Notes under the pieces: generated by a model
Told to the model about the DNA's origin: nothing
Seen by the model: only the letters and a program-made list of their open reading frames with translations
Database searches by the model: none
Origin: Arthrobacter sp. PvP023
Lineage (GTDB): Bacteria > Actinomycetota > Actinomycetes > Actinomycetales > Micrococcaceae
Direction: 5' to 3'
DNA: 64,000 nt
Assembly: GCF_017832975.1 (NCBI RefSeq)
Contig: NZ_JAFIBI010000001.1
Span: forward strand, 1,364,001-1,428,000
Made by a program: the position numbers and the translations under genes
Part shown: in pieces, positions 33,018 through 41,113 of the stretch
Numbering within the stretch: position 1 is the first letter of the stretch
Layout: every line of letters starts with the position of its first letter

Positions 33018-34619
33018 ATGACCAGCGTCAACATCGCAGAAAGAGGGGAATCACCTGCCGGTGCGGACCTGGCCGATTACCTGCGGGTGGTCACCGTGTA
33101 TTGGAAGGCTATCGTCGGCATTGCTTTGCTCTGCACCTTGGCTGCCTACGCTTGGACCGTTGCGCAGCCCAAGATCTACGCGTCGGACTCCAGCGGAATT
33201 GTGGTGACCCCAGGATCGGAAAACGTGAGCCTTTCCTTGGCGGGTGAAAGCCTGGCAAAGGCCAAGGTGAAGAACTACGAATCGGTGGCGAAGTCCCGGC
33301 TTGTGGCGGATCGGGTCATAGCTGACCTGAACTTGAAAACCACCGCGGATTCCCTGCTGGCAACCGTCAGCGTGAAAGTTCCGCTCGATACCACTGAGAT
33401 CCGTGTTACAGCACAGTCGGCTGATCCGGCCGAGGCCCAGCGGGTGGCAGATGCTTGGGTCAACGGCCTTGCGGCCCAAGTGAAAGCGATCGAAACGGCA
33501 ACGCCCGACGGCGGGACTGCAGTCTCCAAGAATCCCGGCACCGCGCCCGCTTCCGCCGTGAGGGTTCTCCCCTTGGGCAAGGCTCTCCTTCCCACTAGTC
33601 CCGTTTCGCCAAACGTCAAACTGGCCTTGGGCCTTGGCGCCCTTGTTGGCCTGGCCATCGGGTTGGCCTATGCGCTGATACGCAGGCATTTGGACCGGAG
33701 AATCCGCAATGCCGCGGAGATTGAACGGCTGTTCGAAATGCCGGTGATTGGGACACTGCCCGTGGACCGCAGGCTGGACGGCAAGAGCAGCATCCTGGAA
33801 GGTGGCTACTCTGCGTTGCTCCATGGCGCCTCGGCCGGAGGTGCAATGGCGGAAGCACTTCGGGAACTGCGTACCAACCTTGGTTTCGTGGACGTGGATA
33901 GTCCACCACGTGTCATTGTGGTGACAAGTTCGATGCCGTCCGAGGGGAAGTCGACGGTCACTGCCAATTTGGCCGTCACCATGGCTGCAGCCGGAGAGAA
34001 CGTGGTGGTGGTGGACGGCGATCTGAGGCGACCCACGTTGGTGGACGTCTTCGACCTCGTCCCCGGAGTGGGTGTGACGGACGTCCTGAGCGGTGCCGCC
34101 CGCTTGGATGATGTGCTCCAGCGCTGGGGGGCCCTGCCGAATCTCGCGGTACTGGGTTCCGGGCGTGTACCGCCTAATCCCAGCGAACTGCTTGGTTCCA
34201 AGGCCATGGAGAGTATGCTCCAAACCCTTGCCCAGAACGCAATAGTCCTGATCGATGCACCGCCGCTGCTCCCCGTCACGGACGCCGCCGTGCTGTCACG
34301 CGTCTCCGACGGGGCAATAATCGTGGTCAGAACCGGTAAGACCACTCAGGACCAACTGGGAAAGTCGCTGGGCAACCTGCAGAGGGTCCGTGGCCGCATC
34401 CTGGGGTCCGTGTTGAACTACGTGCCGATGAGCGGCCGGGACGCATACTCCTACTACGGGACATATCATTCAGCGGTGGACCCGGGCACCTTGGACAGGG
34501 GAGCCGCAGCTCCGCCCTCGGGGCTTCGGGACGCGGACACTTCCATGGGCGACGGCTCCGAATTCCGGGCTGACGGAACGCCAGAACGCCTGCCGTCCCG
34601 GCGCCGAGTGAAGGGGTAG
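33018..34619 (+). CDS. Wzz-type chain-length protein fused to BY-family tyrosine kinase, copy 2
   Basis: 533 aa from the ATG at 33018 with GGGGAAGGAAACAG upstream. Same architecture as copy 1: two membrane helices flanking the Wzz domain, SSMPSEGKST, VVVVDGDLRRP, IVLIDAPP and a C-terminal tyrosine cluster (DAYSYYGTYH). The Ala/Thr/Pro insert between the Wzz domain and the second helix is shorter. The C-terminal tail after the tyrosines diverges completely from copy 1, which could give the two kinases different partners. Confidence 0.9.
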   Translation: MTSVNIAERGESPAGADLADYLRVVTVYWKAIVGIALLCTLAAYAWTVAQPKIYASDSSGIVVTPGSENVSLSLAGESLAKAKVKNYESVAKSRLVADRVIADLNLKTTADSLLATVSVKVPLDTTEIRVTAQSADPAEAQRVADAWVNGLAAQVKAIETATPDGGTAVSKNPGTAPASAVRVLPLGKALLPTSPVSPNVKLALGLGALVGLAIGLAYALIRRHLDRRIRNAAEIERLFEMPVIGTLPVDRRLDGKSSILEGGYSALLHGASAGGAMAEALRELRTNLGFVDVDSPPRVIVVTSSMPSEGKSTVTANLAVTMAAAGENVVVVDGDLRRPTLVDVFDLVPGVGVTDVLSGAARLDDVLQRWGALPNLAVLGSGRVPPNPSELLGSKAMESMLQTLAQNAIVLIDAPPLLPVTDAAVLSRVSDGAIIVVRTGKTTQDQLGKSLGNLQRVRGRILGSVLNYVPMSGRDAYSYYGTYHSAVDPGTLDRGAAAPPSGLRDADTSMGDGSEFRADGTPERLPSRRRVKG

Positions 34620-34626
34620 GCCCCGG

Positions 34627-35538
34627 ATGACCAGCGGTCCCAGCGAAACGCAACTGACCGTGTCTGAAGGGGTGCTTCTGGGCCATGCCCTGGTTCAGCG
34701 GGTGGCGGACGGCCTGGGCATCCGGGCATTCTTTATCAAGGGGCCGGCCAGCGTGGTCCAGGGCCTGCGTCGGCCCAAGACCTCGGGGGACGTGGATGTC
34801 TTTGTGCACCCGGCAGACCTCGACTCCATGGTCGAGGGCCTGCGTGGGCGGGGCTGGCGGGAACGCCCGGTGGATCCGGACAGCAGGACGTTTCCGAGGC
34901 ATTCCGTAACCGTTGATCACCCAGAATGGCCCTGCTGCATCGACGTCCACTTCCGGTTCCCGGGGATGGAAGGTGAGCCCGTAGATTGCTTCGAGATGAT
35001 GTGGCCCCACACCCAGGTTCTTGAACTTGCCGGGCAGGACGTGCGGGTCCCGTCGAAGGCCCTGGGAATCCTCATTCTTGCCCTGCATGCCCTTCGCTCG
35101 GCCCACCTGCCGGCGTGCCGGCAGGAACTTGAGTTCCTGGCGGACCTCACGGAGCGGGAGACGCACGCCGCGGCGATCCTGGACATCTCTGCTGTAACCG
35201 GCTCCCTGGCAGCCATGCGCCCGTTCCTCGAGGACCTCCTGCCGCAGACGGTGTCGGTCGAGTGGCCCGAGGCCTCCACGGAATGGCGTAACCGCGTTGT
35301 GGCCAAAGAGCCGGGGAGTGCGCGGATCATCGCGATTGCCCAGGCACCGGTGCGGGAGAAGCCCAGGATGCTGTTCCGGGCAGTCTTCCCGGCGCCCGAG
35401 GTGCACTTGTCCCGGAACATCTATGCCGACATGTCCCTACGTGGCCGGCTGCGCCAGCACCAGGCCAGGTGGGCCCGGTTCCTGCGTGCGCTCCCGGAGA
35501 TTGTGCGTGACCTCAGTCCACTCCGCCGGCGCGATTAG
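34627..35538 (+). CDS. Nucleotidyltransferase-fold protein (NTP_transf_5-like)
   Basis: 303 aa, ATG at 34627, 7 nt after the second BY-kinase. The N-terminal region has FFIKGPASVVQGL and GDVDVFVHPADLDSMVEGL, matching the KG(x)n...D-V-D core of uncharacterised nucleotidyltransferases (Pfam NTP_transf_5 type), then IDVHFRF as the third acidic strand. The C-terminal half is helical. Such proteins recur with PqqD- and HPrK-like genes in RiPP and exopolysaccharide loci; no substrate has been inferred from sequence. It ends the duplicated module and occurs once. Confidence 0.75.
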   Translation: MTSGPSETQLTVSEGVLLGHALVQRVADGLGIRAFFIKGPASVVQGLRRPKTSGDVDVFVHPADLDSMVEGLRGRGWRERPVDPDSRTFPRHSVTVDHPEWPCCIDVHFRFPGMEGEPVDCFEMMWPHTQVLELAGQDVRVPSKALGILILALHALRSAHLPACRQELEFLADLTERETHAAAILDISAVTGSLAAMRPFLEDLLPQTVSVEWPEASTEWRNRVVAKEPGSARIIAIAQAPVREKPRMLFRAVFPAPEVHLSRNIYADMSLRGRLRQHQARWARFLRALPEIVRDLSPLRRRD

Positions 35539-35707
35539 GCGGCCAAATCCGCAGGGCAGCTTCACCGATAACGTCGGCGGTGCCCACCGTCCTGGCCACG
35601 GCCGCAAAGCGCCACTATATAAGGCACTGCCCGACGGCGTGTTCCCGGCCTGCTTCCGGCCGCCCACCACGGAACGCTTCGGCTCCGCGCTTGAGCAGCT
35701 GCACTGC

Positions 35708-36109
35708 TCAGGGGGAGGGTTCGTAGCCGATGAGCCAGTGGAGTCCGTGCCGGTCGATCACTTGGCCATCGGATGCACCCCAAGGCTTGGGGGCCAGGGG
35801 ATCCACCACGTGGCCGCCAACGGCGAGCTTGTCGAACCACTCGTGGAGGGTCTCGGGTTCGGCGGTCCCCAGCAACGAGAGCATGAGGCCTTTGAACCGG
35901 ACCGTCTTCCCGTCGGCTGGCGCATCCGATCCGGCCAGGGCCACGCTGCCGCTGAGGACTCCGTGGGCGATGTGATCCGGCGGGCCGTCGCTGCTGCCGA
36001 AGTCCGCTTTGGTGTAGAGGGATAGCTCTCCACCGAAGACGTCTTGGTAAAAGGTGAGTGCTTCGCGCGCCGTGCCGGGGAAACTGACATAGATCTGCGG
36101 TGCCGTCAT
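35708..36109 (-). CDS. VOC-superfamily (PhnB/glyoxalase-like) protein
   Basis: 133 aa from the ATG at 36109 (a GTG at 36115 is possible). Pattern IYVSFPGTAREALTFYQDVFGGEL at the start and HGLHWLIGY at the end are typical of PhnB-like VOC proteins, which are dimeric beta-alpha-beta-beta-beta folds including resistance proteins and glyoxalases. Full metal-ligand sets are not evident. No functional context: it lies alone before the divergent paa operon. Confidence 0.82.
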   Translation of the reverse strand: MTAPQIYVSFPGTAREALTFYQDVFGGELSLYTKADFGSSDGPPDHIAHGVLSGSVALAGSDAPADGKTVRFKGLMLSLLGTAEPETLHEWFDKLAVGGHVVDPLAPKPWGASDGQVIDRHGLHWLIGYEPSP

Positions 36110-36145
36110 GCCCACAGCCTACACACGCGAAAGCGCGCCCGGTGC

Positions 36146-36194
36146 TTGACGCATCTCCCGGCTTCCGCATATCCTGAACGAACGGTCGGTAATT
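36146..36194 (+). promoter_or_regulatory. paa promoter with overlapping PaaR-like operator
   Basis: TTGACG (36146-36151) is followed after 18 bp by TATCCT (36170-36175). The 22-bp stretch 36173-36194 matches the published corynebacterial PaaR site (ACTNACCGNNCGNNCGGTNAGT) at all but three of the specified positions. It covers the -10 and predicted start, so a TetR-type PaaR would block transcription until phenylacetyl-CoA is made. The paaR gene is not in the window. Confidence 0.65.
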
Positions 36195-36221
36195 ATTTAT
36201 CGGATATGCATAGGAGCAACC

Positions 36222-37229
36222 ATGGCATCGCAGACCCTGCAGTCAGTGCCCGCTGATCTGACACCTGAACAGCTGGAAGAAGCAGCCCGGCACGAGGCAG
36301 AAGGTCAGGCGTACTTTGACCGCGTCATGGCGGAGGACTCGCGCATTGAGCCCCGCGACTGGATGCCGGCTGCCTACCGCAAGACCCTCATCCGGCAGAT
36401 CTCGCAGCACGCGCACTCGGAGATCATCGGCATGCAGCCGGAAGCCAACTGGATTTCCCGCGCCCCCAGCCTCAAGCGCAAGGCCATCCTGATGGCCAAG
36501 GTGCAGGACGAGGCAGGCCACGGCCTCTATCTGTACTCGGCCGCCGAGACCCTGGGCCAGCCGCGCGACCAGATGATGCAGGACCTGATGGACGGCAAGG
36601 CCAAGTACTCCTCCATCTTCAACTACCCGGCACGCACCTGGGCGGACATGGGCGCCATCGGCTGGATGGTGGACGGTGCCGCCATCGCCAACCAGGTCCC
36701 GCTGTGCCGCGCGTCCTTCGGCCCCTACGGCCGGGCCATGGTCCGCGTCTGCAAGGAAGAGTCCTTCCACCAGCGCCAGGGCTTCGAGATCCTGCTGGAA
36801 CTCTCCCACGGCACCCCGGAGCAGAAGCAGATGGCACAGGACGCCGTGAACCGCTGGTACGCCCCGGCCCTGATGATGTTCGGCCCGCCGGATGACGATT
36901 CACCCAACTCCAAGCAGTCCATGGCCTGGAACATCAAGCGCTTCAGCAACGACGAGCTCCGCAACCGCTTCGTCGGCATGATGATGGAGCAGGTCAAGGT
37001 CCTGGACCTCAGCCTCCCGGACAAGGACATCCGTTTCAACGAAGAAACCAAGAAATGGGAACACGGCCCGCTGGACTGGGACGAGTTCCACGAAGTCCTG
37101 AAGGGCCGCGGCCCCTGCAACGCCCAGCGCCTGGAACGGCGCCGCGAAGCACACGAGAACGGTACCTGGGTGCGCGAAGCGGCCGCAGCGTACGCCCGCA
37201 AGCAAGCAGAGAAGGAATCCGCAGCATGA
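36222..37229 (+). CDS. paaA: Phenylacetyl-CoA epoxidase subunit PaaA
   Basis: 335 aa, ATG at 36222 after AGGAGC. It is the catalytic di-iron subunit that, with PaaC and PaaE, inserts oxygen into the aromatic ring of phenylacetyl-CoA. Ferritin-like helices carry the ligand motifs [22 protein letters not shown] and [13 protein letters not shown]. First gene of the operon; its stop overlaps the paaB start as ATGA. Confidence 0.96.
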   Translation: MASQTLQSVPADLTPEQLEEAARHEAEGQAYFDRVMAEDSRIEPRDWMPAAYRKTLIRQISQHAHSEIIGMQPEANWISRAPSLKRKAILMAKVQDEAGHGLYLYSAAETLGQPRDQMMQDLMDGKAKYSSIFNYPARTWADMGAIGWMVDGAAIANQVPLCRASFGPYGRAMVRVCKEESFHQRQGFEILLELSHGTPEQKQMAQDAVNRWYAPALMMFGPPDDDSPNSKQSMAWNIKRFSNDELRNRFVGMMMEQVKVLDLSLPDKDIRFNEETKKWEHGPLDWDEFHEVLKGRGPCNAQRLERRREAHENGTWVREAAAAYARKQAEKESAA

Positions 37230-37528
37230 GCCCCGAAACCCCCGCCGGCAACGTCTGGCCTATCTGGGAAGTCTTTGTCCGCTCCAGCCGCGGCCTGTCC
37301 CACGTGCACGCCGGATCCCTGCACGCGCCGGACGCAGCGATGGCGCTGCGCAACGCCCGCGACCTGTACACCCGCCGCAACGAGGGCGTGTCCATCTGGG
37401 TTGTCCCCGCGGAGGCCATCGCCTCCAGCGATCCGGACGCCAAGGGCGCCTTCTTCGAATCGCCCCAGGGCAAGGACTACCGGCACGCGACGTACTACAC
37501 CAAGAGCGAGGGCGTGAAGCACCTGTGA
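37226..37528 (+). CDS. paaB: Phenylacetyl-CoA epoxidase subunit PaaB
   Basis: 100 aa. The small subunit that links PaaAC heterodimers. [33 protein letters not shown] and the C-terminal [11 protein letters not shown] are characteristic. ATGA overlap with paaA and a GTGA overlap with paaC indicate tightly coupled translation. Confidence 0.95.
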   Translation: MSPETPAGNVWPIWEVFVRSSRGLSHVHAGSLHAPDAAMALRNARDLYTRRNEGVSIWVVPAEAIASSDPDAKGAFFESPQGKDYRHATYYTKSEGVKHL

Positions 37529-38457
37529 GCACCTTACCCGAAACCACCACCGAAGAAACAACGCACGACGGCGGCCACGGCGACATCTCCGTGGGCGTCG
37601 CCACTGCCGGCACCAGCGGTGACGCCACCGCCAGCGCCACCCGCATCACGCCGGGCAACGCCCTCCGCCCGGAGGATATCGCGCTCGCCGTCAGCCGCGG
37701 CACCGCCAAGCCCTCCGAGGACGTGGCCGAGTTCGCACTGCGCCTGGGCGACGACGCCCTGATCCTGGCCCAGCGCCTGGGCCACTGGATCTCCCGGGCA
37801 CCGGAGCTGGAGGAGGACATCGCTCTGGGCAACATCGCCCTGGACCAGCTGGGCCATGCCCGCTCCTTCCTCAGCTACGCCGGCGGCCTCAACGGCAAGA
37901 GCGAGGACGATCTTGCCTACTTCCGCTCCGAGGACGAATTCCGGTCCATCGAGCTCTTCGAGCAGCCCAACGGGGACTTCGCCGTCACCATCGCCCGGCA
38001 GTTCGTGGTGAGCTACTACCAGTTCGAGCTCTACAGCCGGCTGACCAAGTCCACGGACGCCACCCTGGCCGGCATCGCCGCCAAGGCGGTCAAGGAAGTG
38101 GACTACCACCGGGACCACAGCGCCCAGTGGGTGCTGCGCCTGGCCCTCGGCACGGACGAATCGCGCCGCAGGATGATCCACGGCTTCAAGGTCATCTGGC
38201 CCTACGTGGACGAACTGTTCCGCGACGACGACCTCACCGCCCGCCTCACGGCGGCGGGTGCCGCCGTCGAACCTTCCAGCCTGCGTGCGGACTTTGACAG
38301 GCTCACCGGCGAGGTCCTGGCCGAGGCGGAACTCGAGTTTCCGCAGGTTCCGGCCGCCCTCGGCGGCGGACGCCAGGGGAAGCATTCCGAGCACCTGGGC
38401 TACATGCTGGCCGAGATGCAGGTGCTGGCCCGCCAGCACCCCGGAGCGAGCTGGTAG
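37525..38457 (+). CDS. paaC: Phenylacetyl-CoA epoxidase subunit PaaC
   Basis: 310 aa from a GTG at 37525. Structural partner of PaaA with the same ferritin-like fold. Segments such as DDALILAQRLGHWISRAPELEEDIALGNIALDQLGHA are family hallmarks. The first ~50 residues (Thr/Ala/Gly-rich) are an N-terminal extension with no counterpart in enterobacterial PaaC. A later start cannot be excluded. Confidence 0.93.
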   Translation: MSTLPETTTEETTHDGGHGDISVGVATAGTSGDATASATRITPGNALRPEDIALAVSRGTAKPSEDVAEFALRLGDDALILAQRLGHWISRAPELEEDIALGNIALDQLGHARSFLSYAGGLNGKSEDDLAYFRSEDEFRSIELFEQPNGDFAVTIARQFVVSYYQFELYSRLTKSTDATLAGIAAKAVKEVDYHRDHSAQWVLRLALGTDESRRRMIHGFKVIWPYVDELFRDDDLTARLTAAGAAVEPSSLRADFDRLTGEVLAEAELEFPQVPAALGGGRQGKHSEHLGYMLAEMQVLARQHPGASW

Positions 38458-38459
38458 CC

Positions 38460-39023
38460 ATGCCGGACATGTACGTCAGCCACCCCACCGCGGACGCAGA
38501 CACCGCGCGCACCGTGAAAACTCCGGAGCAGAAGGCCTGGGACCTCGCCGCCACGGTGTGCGACCCCGAGATCCCGGTGCTCACCATCGCGGATCTGGGC
38601 ATCCTGCGGGATGTGAAGCTGTTCGACGACGGCGGCATGGTTCCGGCCGTGCAGGTCACCATCACGCCCACGTACTCGGGCTGCCCGGCCATGGACGCCA
38701 TCCGCGATGACCTCAGCGCGGCGTTCGCCAAGGCGGGCTACCCCAACGTGCACGTGGAGCTGGTGCTCAGCCCCGCGTGGACCACGGACTGGATGACCGA
38801 GTCCGGCAAGGCCAAGCTCAAGGAATACGGCATCGCGCCGCCCACCGGCCGCTCTGATGCGGCCCGCCATGCAGGCCCGATCCGCCTGCAAATGGCTGTG
38901 AAGTGTCCCCAATGCTCCAGCCTGAACACCAAGGAACTCACCCGCTTCGGTTCCACCTCCTGCAAGGCGCTGTACGTCTGCCAGGACTGCAAGGAACCGT
39001 TCGACTACTTCAAAGTTTTGTAA
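38460..39023 (+). CDS. paaD: Phenylacetate degradation protein PaaD (Fe-S maturation, DUF59/MIP18)
   Basis: 187 aa. The DUF59 region includes VCDPEIPVLTIADLGIL and PTYSGCPAMDAIRDDL. The C-terminus has four cysteines in CPQC...C...CQDC arrangement, a zinc-ribbon-like or cluster-binding end. PaaD is needed for epoxidase activity, probably by inserting the cluster in PaaE. Met4 is an alternative start. It is 2 nt after paaC. Confidence 0.92.
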   Translation: MPDMYVSHPTADADTARTVKTPEQKAWDLAATVCDPEIPVLTIADLGILRDVKLFDDGGMVPAVQVTITPTYSGCPAMDAIRDDLSAAFAKAGYPNVHVELVLSPAWTTDWMTESGKAKLKEYGIAPPTGRSDAARHAGPIRLQMAVKCPQCSSLNTKELTRFGSTSCKALYVCQDCKEPFDYFKVL

Positions 39024-39038
39024 GGAACAGGTGCTCCC

Positions 39039-40265
39039 ATGACTGTTGTCCGCCAGACTGCCGCCGAACAGGCAACGGCCACCGGCCGCCGTCGTGCGTC
39101 CTTCCACACGCTGACGGTGGCGGAAGTCCGCCGGCTCACGGACGATGCCATCGAGGTGACGTTCGGGGTCCCGGCGGAGCTTGCCGGCCAGTACGACTAC
39201 CTGCCCGGGCAGTATGTGGCCCTGCGCACCACCATGCCGGATGAGAACGGCCAGCCGCACGAGGTGCGCCGCAGCTACTCCATCTGCGCCGAGCCGCGCA
39301 GCTTCGCGGACGGCAGCAGCGAGATCCGCGTGGCCATCAAGAAGGACCTGGGCGGGCTGTTCTCCACGTGGGCCAATGCCGAGCTGAAGCCCGGCGACCA
39401 GCTGGACGTGATGAGTCCCATGGGCGCGTTCGTCTCCAAGCACGGCCGCGACGGCAAGGCCGTGGAGCAGAACGTCATGAACTCCATGAACCATCCGGAG
39501 GATTTGGTGGGGGAGCCCGGCAGCTTCGTGGCCATCGCCGCCGGTTCGGGCATCACCCCGGTGATCGCGATTGCCCGCACGCTGCTGGCGGCCAACCCGG
39601 AGACCCGCTTCGACCTGATCTACGCCAACAAGGCCGCCATGGACGTGATGTTCCTGGAGGAGCTGGCGGACCTGAAGGACAAGTACCCGTCCCGCCTGGC
39701 CCTGCACCACGTGCTGTCCCGCGAGCAGCGCATCGCGCCGCTGCTGAGCGGAAGGATCGACGCCGAGAAGCTCCAGGCGCTGCTGGGCACCGCCATCCAC
39801 GCGGACGACGTGGACGAGTGGTTCCTGTGCGGGCCGTTCGAACTGGTGCAGCTGTGCCGGGACACCCTGGCAGCCCGCGGCGTGCAGCCCGAGCATGTGC
39901 GCTTTGAGCTGTTCACCTCCGGCAAGCCGGACCGCCCGGAAGGCAACATCGGCCGGCCGGTGATCGCGGACGAGTCCAAGGACACCTACAAGATCACGTT
40001 CAAGCTGGACGGTCTCGAGGGCAAGGTGGAGAGCCCCACCCATGCCCGCGAATCCCTCCTCAACGCCGCCCTGCGCGTGCGCCCGGACGTGCCGTTCGCC
40101 TGTGCCGGGGGAGTGTGCGGCACCTGCCGCGCCAAGGTGGTTACGGGTGCCGTCACCATGGACGAGAACTACGCCCTGGAGCAGGATGAACTGGACAAGG
40201 GCTACGTGCTCACCTGCCAGTCGCACCCCACCACCCCGGAAGTCAGCGTCGACTTCGACGTCTAA
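39039..40265 (+). CDS. paaE: Phenylacetyl-CoA epoxidase reductase PaaE
   Basis: 408 aa. Ferredoxin-NADP reductase-type FAD domain (RRSYSICAEP; later GSGITPVIAIARTLL for nucleotide binding) followed by a plant-type 2Fe-2S domain with CAGGVCGTCRAKV and a distant LTCQ. It delivers electrons from NADPH to PaaA. The length exceeds the ~355-residue E. coli protein, mainly in the N-terminus and loops. AGGAAC lies before the ATG. Confidence 0.94.
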   Translation: MTVVRQTAAEQATATGRRRASFHTLTVAEVRRLTDDAIEVTFGVPAELAGQYDYLPGQYVALRTTMPDENGQPHEVRRSYSICAEPRSFADGSSEIRVAIKKDLGGLFSTWANAELKPGDQLDVMSPMGAFVSKHGRDGKAVEQNVMNSMNHPEDLVGEPGSFVAIAAGSGITPVIAIARTLLAANPETRFDLIYANKAAMDVMFLEELADLKDKYPSRLALHHVLSREQRIAPLLSGRIDAEKLQALLGTAIHADDVDEWFLCGPFELVQLCRDTLAARGVQPEHVRFELFTSGKPDRPEGNIGRPVIADESKDTYKITFKLDGLEGKVESPTHARESLLNAALRVRPDVPFACAGGVCGTCRAKVVTGAVTMDENYALEQDELDKGYVLTCQSHPTTPEVSVDFDV

Positions 40266-40305
40266 GCCTTTCAACCCGGCTGTCACGGCCACGAACAGGA
40301 GCCCC

Positions 40306-41088
40306 ATGATCTCCCTCTCCATCGCCGACGGCGTCGCCGAGGTTGTGCTGAACGCACCGCATAAGCTGAACTCACTGGACGAGCAGGCGCTGAAGGATTT
40401 AACACAGGCGTACGACGACGCCGCTGACGCCGCCTCGCGCGGTGAGGTGCGGGCGCTGCTTCTCAGGGGAGAGGGACGCGCCTTCTGCGCGGGCCGGGAC
40501 ATTGCCGGCGTGACACCGGAAACCGACGACGTGCAGGGCTACCTGGGCGGCCTGCTGCAGCCGCTGCTGAAGAAGATGACAGCTTTCCCGGCGCCCACCT
40601 TCGCGGCGGCGCAGGGCGCATGCCTGGGCGTGGGGCTGGGCCTGCTGCTGGCCACGGACGTAGTGTACGTGGCGGAAGACGCCAAGTTCGGCTCGCCGTT
40701 CGCCAAGCTGGGCGCCACGCTGGATTCCGGGGGCCACTGGTACTTCACGGAGCGGCTGGGCATGCACCGGACGCTGGACCTGATCTACACGGCCGAGTTG
40801 ATGTCCGGGGCCGAGGCCGTGGCGCAGGGGATGTTCAGCCGCGCCATGCCCAAGGGCGAGCTGCTGGAAAACACCCGCGGAATCGTGGCGAAGGTTGCCA
40901 CGGGTGCCACGGGTGCTTTCACCGCCAGCAAGGACCTGGTGGCCCACATCCGCGACCAGCGCCTTGGCCTCTGGGAGGCCATGGAGGAGGAAAACGCGGA
41001 GCAGGCCCGGCTGTGCAAGTCCGAGGACTATTCGGAGGGCTTCAAGGCGTTCCAGGAGAAGCGGACCCCGGAGTTCAAGGGCCGCTGA
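40306..41088 (+). CDS. Enoyl-CoA hydratase/isomerase-family protein (PaaG/PaaF-like)
   Basis: 260 aa from the ATG at 40306 with ACAGGAG upstream; longer in-frame starts run into paaE. The crotonase fold is shown by GRAFCAGRDI and AQGACLGVGLGLLLATD, with SPFAKLGATLDSGG following. In phenylacetate breakdown this family does ring-epoxide isomerisation (PaaG) or hydration (PaaF); sequence alone does not separate the two here. It lies 40 nt after paaE in the same operon and ends just before the convergent lipoprotein gene. Confidence 0.88.
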   Translation: MISLSIADGVAEVVLNAPHKLNSLDEQALKDLTQAYDDAADAASRGEVRALLLRGEGRAFCAGRDIAGVTPETDDVQGYLGGLLQPLLKKMTAFPAPTFAAAQGACLGVGLGLLLATDVVYVAEDAKFGSPFAKLGATLDSGGHWYFTERLGMHRTLDLIYTAELMSGAEAVAQGMFSRAMPKGELLENTRGIVAKVATGATGAFTASKDLVAHIRDQRLGLWEAMEEENAEQARLCKSEDYSEGFKAFQEKRTPEFKGR

Positions 41089-41113
41089 TCGAGCCCGTTG
41101 AAATTATGCCGTC

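Larger units (their letters stand above)
28124..34619 (+). repeat. Tandem duplication: PqqD / HPrK-PqqD / BY-kinase, two copies
   Basis: Copy 1 is 28124-31265, copy 2 is 31438-34619. Gene order and orientation are the same. The two HPrK-like proteins and the two BY-kinases align over most of their length (for example VTDETVAI, SVKQ...APKLQVGPDELGL, and SSGIVVTPGS.NVSLSLAG). Divergence is visible throughout, so the duplication is not very recent. Confidence 0.85.

Noticed and set aside
27527..35538. Complete lasso-peptide cluster
   Set aside because: No asparagine-synthetase-like cyclase, transglutaminase-like leader protease or ABC exporter is present, and no clear precursor.
38400..40502. 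700-codon open frame antisense to paaCDE
   Set aside because: Lies exactly opposite conserved paa genes; composition is that of a GC-rich antisense frame.
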